21,502 nucleotides of DNA from JAKJGV01 sp964617565. Lineage in GTDB: Bacteria > Verrucomicrobiota > Kiritimatiellia > CAIQIC01 > JAGNIJ01. The stretch is taken from contig CAZTYH010000054.1 of the NCBI GenBank assembly GCA_964617565.1, forward strand, positions 1-21,502, in the 5' to 3' direction. Below the pieces are notes generated by a model that made no database searches, was not told the origin of the DNA, and saw only the letters and a program-made list of their open reading frames with translations. This document shows, in pieces, positions 8,142 through 14,527 of the stretch (position 1 is its first letter; every line of letters begins with the position of its first letter). The position numbers and the translations under genes were made by a program.

Positions 8142-8223
8142 ACCTTTTTCCAATGATTGGAAAAAATCGCGAAAAAGTTTCCAATCCCGCCATGGCGGGG
8201 CAAGTGTCTGGAAAACTTTGCGC
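8142..8223 (+). repeat. Composite palindromic leader element, copy A (upstream of thioesterase)
   Basis: This element contains, in order: a perfect palindrome (TTTTTCCAAT 8145-8154, G, ATTGGAAAAA 8156-8165); AGTTTCCAAT ending at 8185; a second perfect palindrome CCCGCCATGGCGGG (8186-8199); then GCAAGTGTCTGGAAAA, ending directly before the thioesterase ATG at 8224. The same blocks in the same order and nearly the same spacing occur on the minus strand upstream of the nucleoside kinase ATG (copy B, 20158-20262). It could act as a dispersed repeat, promoter/leader or structured RNA. Confidence 0.8.
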
Positions 8224-8736
8224 ATGAACACCGAAATCTCTGTTTTGAAGGGTACGCTTCCCTGGACCCGCTCCTGCTTCGTCTGCGGAGAGAATAATCC
8301 GCACGGACTGCGCCTCCGTTCGCATGTGGAGAACGGACTTGTGTGGCTGGAGTACACCACCCGCGAGGCGGATCGCGGCTACCGCCACATTGTGCATGGC
8401 GGGATTCTGACGACGCTGCTCGACGAAGTGATGACGTGGGCGGCCATATTGGCAGTGCGCCGCGTCTGCGTCGCCGCAGAAATCACATCGCGGCTCAAGC
8501 AGCCGGTGAAAGTGGGGGATCGCCTGCGGGTTGAAGGCTGGGCTGCGAAGCCCGGCAAGCGGCTGATATTGACCGAGGGTCGCATTACGGATGAGAAAGG
8601 CAGCGTCTCGCTGACCGCCGAAGGCAAATATATGCCGATGCCGGCGGATCAGATCGAATTGACATCAAAGGATTTCGTCGCGAGCCCGGATGCTATTTCA
8701 CCCTCAAGCCTGCTGGCCTGCCACCAGGAAAAGTGA
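8224..8736 (+). CDS. PaaI-like hotdog-fold thioesterase
   Basis: A 170-residue single hotdog domain, probably hydrolysing an acyl-CoA or aryl-CoA thioester in the cytoplasm. It begins with the CxxC signature common in this subgroup (SCFVCGENNPHGL, C18 and C21). It carries the substrate-binding and catalytic stretch HIVHGGILTTLLDEVM (residues about 55-70) with HGG at 58-60 and acidic residues D67/E68. The later EITSRLKQPVKVGDRLRVEG segment is the usual next hotdog strand pair. The ATG at 8224 was chosen; a TTG two codons upstream is possible. No Shine-Dalgarno sequence is visible; the leader is the composite palindromic repeat. It converges on the next gene with only 13 nt between stops. Substrate unknown. 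Confidence 0.85.
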   Translation: MNTEISVLKGTLPWTRSCFVCGENNPHGLRLRSHVENGLVWLEYTTREADRGYRHIVHGGILTTLLDEVMTWAAILAVRRVCVAAEITSRLKQPVKVGDRLRVEGWAAKPGKRLILTEGRITDEKGSVSLTAEGKYMPMPADQIELTSKDFVASPDAISPSSLLACHQEK

Positions 8737-8749
8737 ATTTATTCGCGGC

Positions 8750-9265
8750 TTAGAAATACGTGCGAACGCCGAATTCCAGCCGGATGTCGTGGCGCTTGGT
8801 GTCACTGTCGCTGCGGTAGATCTTGTCCGTGGCGAGTTCCAGTACCAGCGCGCCGGAGATGGCGAAGTATTCCGTGATAAAATATTTCGCGCCGCCTTCG
8901 ACGCCGAGAATAAACGCATTTTTGTCGCCGTATCCCGCCGGACCGTCAATCGTGGTGAATACAAGGGATGCAGCGGCAAACGGGGCGAGTTCGGTTCCGA
9001 TGTCAAAATTCTGTTCCACCCGCGGACCGATTGACCAGCCGGTGTAATCGTCGTCGTTGTACAGCGAGAGCTTCAGTCCGCCCTGCAACAGGTCCTGCAC
9101 GAAGTAACCGTAAAACACGGAGAGATCAATTTGCGTTCCGCTCGCCGTATCGAAATCAACCAGCCCGGAAAGCGCCAATTCGCTGGTTCCCTCCGGAAGC
9201 AGGGTGGCGCTTGCAATGGAAGCCGAGAGGACGATGCAAAGGAGAGAAATAAATATTTTCTTCAT
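8750..9265 (-). CDS. Secreted outer-membrane beta-barrel-like protein
   Basis: A 171-residue predicted envelope protein of unknown function. The N-terminus MKKIFISLLCIVLSASIASA is a clear Sec signal peptide with probable cleavage after ASA (residue 20). The remainder alternates short amphipathic strands (LALSGLVDF, IDLSVFYGYFV, GGLKLSLYNDD, NAFILGVEGGAKYFI, SGALVLELAT, HDIRLEFGVRTYF) separated by Gly/Asp turns. It ends in Phe, the residue recognised by the BAM assembly machinery. That suggests about eight strands, like OmpA/OmpX-type barrels. The next minus-strand gene upstream encodes a similar-sized protein of the same style, but the two are not obviously recent duplicates. A perfect 13-bp-arm hairpin lies in its leader. 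Confidence 0.75.
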   Translation of the reverse strand: MKKIFISLLCIVLSASIASATLLPEGTSELALSGLVDFDTASGTQIDLSVFYGYFVQDLLQGGLKLSLYNDDDYTGWSIGPRVEQNFDIGTELAPFAAASLVFTTIDGPAGYGDKNAFILGVEGGAKYFITEYFAISGALVLELATDKIYRSDSDTKRHDIRLEFGVRTYF

Positions 9266-9291
9266 GGCGCCGGATTCCTTTCTTGTTTCTA

Positions 9292-9319
9292 GTAGAAGCG
9301 ATCTCCAGATCGCTTCTAC
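9292..9319. repeat. Perfect inverted repeat, 13-bp arms, in the leader of the 8750-9265 gene
   Basis: GTAGAAGCGATCT (9292-9304) and AGATCGCTTCTAC (9307-9319) are exact reverse complements separated by CC. On the minus strand the hairpin ends 26 nt before the start codon of the outer-membrane-like gene. No T-run follows on either strand, so a classical intrinsic terminator is unlikely. It may be a dispersed repeat or an mRNA 5' stability element. Confidence 0.85.
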
Positions 9320-9408
9320 ATATTAGGCGGTCCGTTCTGGCGCTCAGGTTACGCCAATAATGAAACCGCCGCAAGTTAAAAGGGACAAGAGAACCGCCCG
9401 GACTTTTT

Positions 9409-9948
9409 TTACCAACGCACCATCAAGCCGCCGCTGAGCACGAGCCCGTCGAGATCCATATCCTTGCCGTCGTTGCCTGCTTTGTCCGCGGAGACGGAGC
9501 GATACATCGCTTCCGCAAAAAGCGACGCGCGGGTCCCGCCATAGAACGCTTCGTTTTCGATCATCACGAACTCGACGCCGCCGTTGAGGAAGAAGCCCAC
9601 TTCGTTGTCCACGTCCGCATCGCTATCCATCAGGTAGTAGCCGATGCCGATGCCGCCATAGACGTTCAGCCGGTCTGCGGCGGGAGCGATCAGGTTCAGC
9701 CCGGCCTCAAGAGGAATGACCTTTAAGCTCGGGCCTTCGGACTCTTTCATGACGTCGTTGAAATAGGAAACGCGCATATCGAGTTGCACGCCGGGGATCA
9801 TCTCGACGGCCAGCCTCACGCCCGGCCCGAATGCGGAATCACCATCGGAAGGGTTCCAGTAGGATCCAAAAAGCCCCCATCCGTTGTCGGCATGTACGGC
9901 AAAAGTGCAAAGTGACAGGCAAGCAAGTACCGTTATCAGCTTTTTCAT
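9409..9948 (-). CDS. Secreted outer-membrane beta-barrel-like protein (OmpA/OmpX-sized)
   Basis: A 179-residue predicted outer-membrane protein. MKKLITVLACLSLCTFAVHA is a Sec signal peptide with cleavage expected after VHA (residue 20). The mature part has alternating-strand patterns (GWGLFGSYWNPSD, GPGVRLAVEMIPG, VQLDMRVSYFND, KVIPLEAGLNLIAP, LNVYGGIGIGYYLMDSD, VGFFLNGGVEFVM, RASLFAEAMYRSV, LVLSGGLMVRW) and a terminal Trp. This fits an eight-strand barrel of the OmpA-like/OprF-N type. The GGxEF and AEAMYR segments are common in such barrels. Start choice is supported by GGAAGGAG six nt before ATG. A GC-rich hairpin lies 22 nt upstream. Function unknown, probably structural or adhesive. Confidence 0.8.
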   Translation of the reverse strand: MKKLITVLACLSLCTFAVHADNGWGLFGSYWNPSDGDSAFGPGVRLAVEMIPGVQLDMRVSYFNDVMKESEGPSLKVIPLEAGLNLIAPAADRLNVYGGIGIGYYLMDSDADVDNEVGFFLNGGVEFVMIENEAFYGGTRASLFAEAMYRSVSADKAGNDGKDMDLDGLVLSGGLMVRW

Positions 9949-9970
9949 TTTCGTCTCCTTCCTTATGACC

Positions 9971-9989
9971 GGCCGCCGCCAGGGCGGCC
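9971..9989. repeat. GC-rich hairpin upstream of the 9409-9948 gene
   Basis: GGCCGCC (9971-9977) and GGCGGCC (9983-9989) form a perfect 7-bp stem with a 5-nt loop. It lies between the aminotransferase stop (10049) and the start of the outer-membrane gene at 9948, both on the minus strand, 22 nt before that start. There is no U-run after it in either direction. It could end the aminotransferase transcript poorly or serve as a leader hairpin. Confidence 0.6.
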
Positions 9990-10048
9990 TTCATTTCAGC
10001 CTATTTGACGCCGTTTCCGGCTCGTTATTCAAATGAAATCGCTGGTTT

Positions 10049-11023
10049 TCATACCGGGATGCGCAGGGCCGGATTCCGGTGGATATCCTCGTGTAAAAGC
10101 TGCGCGAGCTGGCGGAAAACGGGGCCGGGCTGTCCGTCGCCGACGGGCTGTCCGTCGAATTCGACAACGGCCGTCACGTCGGGCGTGGTTCCGAAGATCA
10201 TTACTTCCGCCGCGTTTCGAACCGCGTCGCGCGAGATGTCTGTCTTCTCAAGTCCGGCGAGTTCGCCCGTTTTGACCAGCGCCTCGGCAAGCGCGAGTAC
10301 ACGCTGCATCGTTGTGCCCGTCAGAATGCGATCGGGCTTCGGGAATTGCAGCACGCGTGATGTTGTGACGAGTCCCGCATTTTCCGTGGGTCCCTCCGCG
10401 AGGAACCCGTTCTCGTCGAATGCGACGACAAAATCCACTCCTGCGTCCACGGCCTCTTTTTTCATCAGCACGTTGAAGAGATAGTTTGTGCTCTTGATGT
10501 TTGCGAACGGCCGCGGCTTCACCGGGATGGAACTCGATATCACCCGCGCGCCGCCGGGATGCTCTTCCATGAACGGGCGCTTGAATTGAGAAACAACCAC
10601 GTAGAGCGCGGGGGCGGGGCTGTCATATGGATTGACACCGAGGCTGCCGGGTCCGCGCGAAACGAGCATGCGGACAAGACAGCTTTGCTGGCCGCTGCGT
10701 CGCACGGTTTCAATCACAATGTGTTCAAGCTGCTCTGGACTCCATGGCACATCGAGTGCGATTCCGCGGGCGGATTGGCGGAGGCGGTCGAGATGGGCGC
10801 GCATGTTGTAGAGAGCGCCTTCGACGCACTTGAACGTCTCGAAAATGCCGTCGCCGCGATGGACGAGATGATCGTCCACCGGCACAAGCATCAGGCGTGG
10901 GTCCGTGACGATTCCTCCGAAGATGCTGGAATACATGGAAAAGTACTGGCGCTGATTCGGTCCGGGCGGGGTAGAGGTCCAGCTGATGAAATCGGCCGTG
11001 TTCAAAAGCGGTATAGGCTTCAT
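10049..11023 (-). CDS. Class IV PLP aminotransferase (branched-chain aminotransferase / aminodeoxychorismate lyase fold)
   Basis: A cytoplasmic pyridoxal-phosphate enzyme of fold type IV, 324 residues from the chosen ATG. The family signature is visible: HRGDGIFETFKCVEGALYNM (residues about 55-74) near the N-terminus, the PLP lysine K177 in NIKSTNYLFN, the acidic residue E210 with GPTENAGLV, and the phosphate-binding ILTGTTMQRVLALA (about 233-246). The first-half motif and length fit D-amino-acid or branched-chain aminotransferases or 4-amino-4-deoxychorismate lyase. I cannot choose the substrate from sequence alone. The start at 11023 removes a 26-residue extension without family similarity. 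It is divergently oriented from the CAAX-protease-like gene, with no other biosynthetic genes nearby. Confidence 0.85.
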   Translation of the reverse strand: MKPIPLLNTADFISWTSTPPGPNQRQYFSMYSSIFGGIVTDPRLMLVPVDDHLVHRGDGIFETFKCVEGALYNMRAHLDRLRQSARGIALDVPWSPEQLEHIVIETVRRSGQQSCLVRMLVSRGPGSLGVNPYDSPAPALYVVVSQFKRPFMEEHPGGARVISSSIPVKPRPFANIKSTNYLFNVLMKKEAVDAGVDFVVAFDENGFLAEGPTENAGLVTTSRVLQFPKPDRILTGTTMQRVLALAEALVKTGELAGLEKTDISRDAVRNAAEVMIFGTTPDVTAVVEFDGQPVGDGQPGPVFRQLAQLLHEDIHRNPALRIPV

Positions 11024-11146
11024 AAGACGCTCGCGAAAAACGCGTGAATTTATATGCGCGTATGCCTTATAGTGCGCGGCCGACGGGCAGGAATCAAGCA
11101 ATGGAGCGGGGAGATTGGTTCTCCGTTAATGGTTATTGGGGTTTCG

Positions 11147-11872
11147 ATGGAACAAAGCAACGACAAGATTGAGGAACAGCCGAAGACCGCGCCGCCGGGT
11201 GCGACGTGGGGGCACGTGGTGCCGTTTATCGCATGGCTTTTCCTGATGCACATGCTCGGTGACCCGGCCGGCTGGAAATACGCGGTGCGAAGCGTGGCCT
11301 GCCTCGCCCTGTTCATTGCGTTTCGCCCCTGGCGCTGGTATGCGAAGCCGGACTGGCGTCATCTTCCGCTGGCGCTGCTGGCCGGCGTCGTTGTTTTTGT
11401 TGTTTGGATCGCGCCGGAAATGGATTTCATGGCGCGTTTTCCCCGGCTGCAGTACGCCTATCTCAAGTGGGGCATCATGCCGCCGTGGGATGTGCCGAAG
11501 CCGCTGACCGATCTGCCGTACGCGCCCGAAACCTGTGGTTGGGCGCTGGCGTTGATGCGGCTTGCGGGTTCCGCATTTGTGATTTCGGTGATCGAAGAGT
11601 TTTTCTGGCGCGGATTCCTTTACCGGTGGATGCTGGCCCGCGATTTCACGCGGCAGGATCTCGGGACGTTTCACCTCGGCATGCTGATCGCGGTGAGCTT
11701 TGTTTTCGCGTCGGCGCACGACCGCTGGGCGGTGGGGTTCATCGCCGGCATGGTCTATGGCTGGCTGGCGATCCGGACCCGCGACATCTGGGCCGCCTCC
11801 ATCGCGCACGCGGTGACGAATCTCTTGCTCGGCATCTATGTCCTCGCCGTCGGCGCGTACCAGTTCTGGTGA
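11147..11872 (+). CDS. CPBP/CAAX-type intramembrane protease, similar to the exosortase-associated subgroup
   Basis: A multi-pass membrane protein of 241 residues with all motifs of the CPBP (Abi/CAAX) metalloprotease family. Motif 1 is EEFFWRGFLYRW (E150, E151, R155), motif 2 is FASAHDRWAVGF (H191), and motif 3 is SIAHAVTNL (H221, N225). Hydrophobic segments lie at about 23-37, 47-60, 74-90, 135-150, 176-190, 195-208 and 223-240. The EEFFWRGFLYRW wording and compact length resemble the CAAX-related proteases found beside PEP-CTERM/exosortase systems, but no exosortase is in the window, so that link is tentative. The start at 11147 (MEQSNDKIEEQ) precedes a hydrophilic N-terminus; an upstream in-frame start would add 31 unconvincing residues. 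Confidence 0.83.
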   Translation: MEQSNDKIEEQPKTAPPGATWGHVVPFIAWLFLMHMLGDPAGWKYAVRSVACLALFIAFRPWRWYAKPDWRHLPLALLAGVVVFVVWIAPEMDFMARFPRLQYAYLKWGIMPPWDVPKPLTDLPYAPETCGWALALMRLAGSAFVISVIEEFFWRGFLYRWMLARDFTRQDLGTFHLGMLIAVSFVFASAHDRWAVGFIAGMVYGWLAIRTRDIWAASIAHAVTNLLLGIYVLAVGAYQFW

Positions 11873-11986
11873 GAGATCTGAAGTCAGCGGTCAGAAGTCA
11901 GAGATCAGAAGCCGGAAGTCAGGGTCCCGTATTAGGGCACATTGAAACCTGGCACCCGAACCCTGAAACCTCGCGTCCCGCATCTC
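11873..11986. repeat. Low-complexity intergenic repeats between convergent genes
   Basis: Right after the protease stop come degenerate units around (A)GTCAG and AGATCAGAAG: CTGAAGTCAG, GGTCAGAAGTCAG, AGATCAGAAG, GGAAGTCAG (11878-11924). Next to the opposing gene's stop lies GAAACCTGGCACCCG and CCCTGAAACCT (11944-11971), which aligns without gaps over 28 nt at 22 positions with 1582-1609 beside dnaE. There is no coding sequence and no clear T-tailed hairpin. Confidence 0.7.
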
Positions 11987-12958
11987 TCATATCTTCCCGA
12001 CGACTTCGTCGAGGACGTCTTCCTGCGTGATGAGGCCGATGACCTCGAAGCGGTCGTTGGTGACCAGCACCATCGGCTGGCGCGTCACGCGCATGCGCGG
12101 AAGAATGTGGTCCACGGGCGTGTAGTCACCGATGAACTGCGGCGTGCGCATGTAATCGGCGACGGATTTCCACTTGCTCTCGGGATCGGCCAGCAGGTCG
12201 AACATGTGGACGATACCGACATATTTCTTCTTCTCCTCGTCATAAACCGGAAAGCGATTGAACACCTTGCTGCGCGCCAGTTCCACCAGTTCCGACGCGG
12301 TCGTTTGAGCCTTTACGTAAACAATTTTGTCGCGCGGCGTCATGATCTCGCGGCAGCTCTTGGACTGAAGCTGAATCACTTCGTGAATCATCTTGTGCTC
12401 GGCAGGCGTCAGGATGCCGCTGTGCTTCCCCTCGCCGGCGAGATGCACAATTTCCTCGCGCGTGACCATCGGAGAGGATTGGGTGCCCGCCGTCTTCGGG
12501 GCAGGAACGAGATGCCGAACGAGGAACATCAGCGGCATGCTGATGGGGGACAAGGCGTAACGCGCGTATTGAAGCATGTGTGCAAACGGCAAACTTCTTG
12601 TCGCCGGAAAACTCTGGAACCACGCCTTGGAAAAGTATTCGGCGAAAATCAGGATAATGAGCGTCATCGTGATGCTGGCTATGAGGGACCCGGCGGGTCC
12701 GAAGAGCCGTAGGCCCAGGCGCACGGCCAGGGTGGAGCTGACGGTGACGCAGATGTTGGTGCCCACAAGCGTAGTGCCGAGGAGGCGATCTATGTTGTGA
12801 AGAAAGCCCTGCAGGATCTGCGCGCCAGGTACCTTGCGCCGGACAAGATGCTGCAGCCTCAGTCGGTTCATCGCCACCAGACCCGTCTCGATGCCCGAGA
12901 AAAACCATTCGCCAGCCAGGCAAAAAAGAATCAGAAAGAGATTCGTCGGTACGCTCAT
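11987..12958 (-). CDS. CNNM/CorC-family membrane protein (DUF21 + CBS pair), short form
   Basis: A 323-residue inner-membrane protein of the CNNM/CorC (UPF0053) family, linked to Mg2+/Co2+ homeostasis. The N-terminal DUF21 domain (about 1-150) has three to four hydrophobic helices, with SGIETGLVAMNRLRL (21-35) in the place of the usual SxSET motif. LIFAEYFSKAW (103-113) stands where GExxPK is common. A CBS pair follows: REIMTPRDKIVYV (203-215), NRFPVYDEEKKKYVGIVH (234-251) and PMVLVTNDRFEVIGLITQED (295-314). It ends at residue 323 and lacks the C-terminal CorC_HlyC domain found in its neighbour. Its ATG overlaps the upstream gene's TGA by four bases (ATGA), so the two are translationally coupled and may form a heteromer. 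Confidence 0.88.
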   Translation of the reverse strand: MSVPTNLFLILFCLAGEWFFSGIETGLVAMNRLRLQHLVRRKVPGAQILQGFLHNIDRLLGTTLVGTNICVTVSSTLAVRLGLRLFGPAGSLIASITMTLIILIFAEYFSKAWFQSFPATRSLPFAHMLQYARYALSPISMPLMFLVRHLVPAPKTAGTQSSPMVTREEIVHLAGEGKHSGILTPAEHKMIHEVIQLQSKSCREIMTPRDKIVYVKAQTTASELVELARSKVFNRFPVYDEEKKKYVGIVHMFDLLADPESKWKSVADYMRTPQFIGDYTPVDHILPRMRVTRQPMVLVTNDRFEVIGLITQEDVLDEVVGKI

Positions 12959-14034
12959 TCGCGCACCTCCAGTTTCTCGACCTGCACCAGCGTCACGCGC
13001 TGCCGGATGGTCTGCAGCACCGTCACCCGGCAGCCCTGCAGTTCAACCACGTTATCCTGTTGCGGCACATGTCCGAGATGCGCGGAAAGCCAGCCGGACA
13101 AGCGGTCGGCCCCCGCGGCATGCAGGTTCAGCAGAAGGCGCCGGTTCAGTTCTTCCAGGCTGATGTTGGGGTCCACGAGCCAGCGATGCGGGCCGGCGGG
13201 CTGAAACACGGCGCGCGGCTTGGAGAGTTCGTTGTAAATATCGCCCGTGATTTCCTCGAGGATGTCGCCGCGCGTGATGACGCCGGCCGTGCCGCCGTAT
13301 TCATCCACGACGACGGCGATGCGGCGATGCCCCTGCTGAAACTGAACGAGCAGCCGGTTCAGTGGGCTGTTCTCCGGCACGAACGACGGCGGTATGCGCG
13401 CGGCCTCGATCGAGTGCGCGGGGTCCAAAAGATATTTGCGCGTGTCAAGGAAGCCTTCAACGATGTCTACCTGGTCGCGATACAGGAGAAGAAAATTGCG
13501 CTTCGACTCCCGCGCGATGCGGAGATACTCCCCGGGCGATTCCTCGGCGAGGTCCAGCCCGACGATGTCCACGCGCGGCGTCATCACGTCGCTGGCCCTG
13601 AGGTCCTCGAGGTTGACGATGGCTTTGATCATCGCCAATTCTTCCTCGTTGATGATGCCCTGTTCCTCGCTGATATCGAGAACGGTCTCGAATTCTTCCT
13701 CGCTGAGCGTTCTGCCGCGCGGGCGNNNNNNNNNNNNNNNNNNNNNNNNNNNNNNNNNNNNNNNNNNNNNNNNNNNNNNNNNNNNNNNNNNNNNNNNNNN
13801 NNNNNNNNNNNNNNNNNNNNNNNNNGTGTTGCCGATGAGCACCGTGGAGAGCAGCTGCGTCGGCTGCGAGATGATGCTGTGAACCCGCTTGCCGGCCTCG
13901 GGCTTGCGCTGGCTGAGCCGGCGCAGACCGAGCGGCCCGATGGCAAAAAAAACTGTTTCCGAACTGGAAAACAGCGCGGAAAAAACCATCAATATCAAAA
14001 ACGCAATGATCAGCGACAGCACCCACAAACTCAT
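12955..14034 (-). CDS. CNNM/CorC-family membrane protein (DUF21 + CBS + CorC_HlyC), interrupted by assembly gap
   Basis: Partner of the preceding CNNM protein, probably in the same operon and translated first. The N-terminus MSLWVLSLIIAFLILMVFSA is a membrane helix followed by FSSSETVFFAIGPLGL, the DUF21 signature. After the N gap come LSEEEFETVLDISEEQGIIN, the CBS region (ASDVMTPRVDIVGLD; RRIAVVVDEYGGTAGVITRGDILEEITG) and a C-terminal CorC_HlyC module (HRWLVDPNISLEELNRRL; LEGQ-like VVELQGCRVTVLQ). The start at 14034 is supported by AGGAAG eight nt before ATG. The 100-N run removes most of the transmembrane domain. Comparison with the neighbour suggests about 90 residues are missing, so the real gap is likely larger than 100 nt. 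Confidence 0.88.
   Translation of the reverse strand: MSLWVLSLIIAFLILMVFSALFSSSETVFFAIGPLGLRRLSQRKPEAGKRVHSIISQPTQLLSTVLIGNXXXXXXXXXXXXXXXXXXXXXXXXXXXXXXXXXXRPRGRTLSEEEFETVLDISEEQGIINEEELAMIKAIVNLEDLRASDVMTPRVDIVGLDLAEESPGEYLRIARESKRNFLLLYRDQVDIVEGFLDTRKYLLDPAHSIEAARIPPSFVPENSPLNRLLVQFQQGHRRIAVVVDEYGGTAGVITRGDILEEITGDIYNELSKPRAVFQPAGPHRWLVDPNISLEELNRRLLLNLHAAGADRLSGWLSAHLGHVPQQDNVVELQGCRVTVLQTIRQRVTLVQVEKLEVRE
13726..13825. other. Assembly gap (100 N) inside the CNNM/CorC gene
   Basis: Exactly 100 N, a placeholder length. The flanking coding halves happen to be in the same nominal frame, but the missing part of the DUF21 domain should be about 270 nt by comparison with the adjacent paralogue. 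Confidence 0.97.
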
Positions 14035-14075
14035 TGCGCCGTCTTCCTGTAGCGTAGATCCATGATTCCTTAGGG

Positions 14076-14103
14076 TTGTATGCCTTTTACTATTAACTAT
14101 AAT
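14076..14103 (+). promoter_or_regulatory. Candidate promoter of the yjbQ-TPR unit, near-leaderless
   Basis: TTGTAT (14076-14081), a 16-nt spacer and a perfect TATAAT (14098-14103) lie just before the yjbQ ATG at 14113. Only 9 nt separate the -10 from the start codon, giving an expected leader of about 3 nt. No Shine-Dalgarno sequence precedes the ATG, consistent with a leaderless message. Confidence 0.65.
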
Positions 14104-14112
14104 GCGTCCCAT

Positions 14113-14499
14113 ATGAAACACTTTTCAGTCCGGACCGGAGGACGCACGCAGTTCGTGGATATTACGGGCGAAGTGCAGAAAGCGGTGGCCGGACTGGGGC
14201 TGGGCGACGGATCGGTGACGGTGTTTGTGCCGCACACGACGGCGGGGATCACGATTAACGAGAATGCCGATCCCGATGTCGTGGCGGATATGGCGATGGC
14301 GCTGGAGCGGATGGTGCCTTGGAGCGCGGGATATGCCCACGGCGAAGGGAACGCGGCGGCGCATGTGAAAGCTTCGCTGATGGGGTCCTCGGTCCGTATC
14401 CTGGTGTCCGGCGGTCGCCTGCAGCTCGGCACGTGGCAGGGAGTCTATCTTTGCGAGTTCGACGGTCCGCGTCAGCGCGAGGTATGGGTGGGTGGATAA
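14113..14499 (+). CDS. yjbQ: YjbQ / UPF0047 family protein
   Basis: A 128-residue single-domain cytoplasmic protein of the YjbQ (UPF0047) family; some members show weak thiamin-phosphate synthase activity, but the physiological role is unsettled. The family's hallmark segments are all present: VFVPHTTAGITINENADPDV (38-56, including H41 and E50), GYAHGEGNAAAHVKASLMG (73-91, H76 and H84), and GRLQLGTWQGVYLCEFDGPR (101-120). The histidines and glutamate form the putative metal/active site. The start at 14113 is chosen because MKHFSVRT matches the family N-terminus and a TATAAT lies 9 nt upstream. The TPR lipoprotein gene follows after 28 nt, probably in the same transcript; a functional link is not evident. 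Confidence 0.9.
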   Translation: MKHFSVRTGGRTQFVDITGEVQKAVAGLGLGDGSVTVFVPHTTAGITINENADPDVVADMAMALERMVPWSAGYAHGEGNAAAHVKASLMGSSVRILVSGGRLQLGTWQGVYLCEFDGPRQREVWVGG

Positions 14500-14527
14500 A
14501 CATTCTGGAAGCAGACGGGAACAGATC

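Noticed and set aside
7432..8397. 321-codon minus-strand frame
   Set aside because: Overlaps the zinc-ribbon gene and the thioesterase start in antisense; the plus-strand products have recognisable motifs and this does not.
9971..9989. Intrinsic terminator for the aminotransferase gene
   Set aside because: The hairpin is strong but no T-run follows on the minus strand; kept as a hairpin only.
11873..11930. Possible CRISPR array
   Set aside because: Repeat units are short, degenerate and contiguous, without uniform repeats and unique spacers.
13060..14052. 330-codon plus-strand frame across the second N gap
   Set aside because: Antisense to the CNNM/CorC gene, whose DUF21 and CBS motifs are clear on the other strand.
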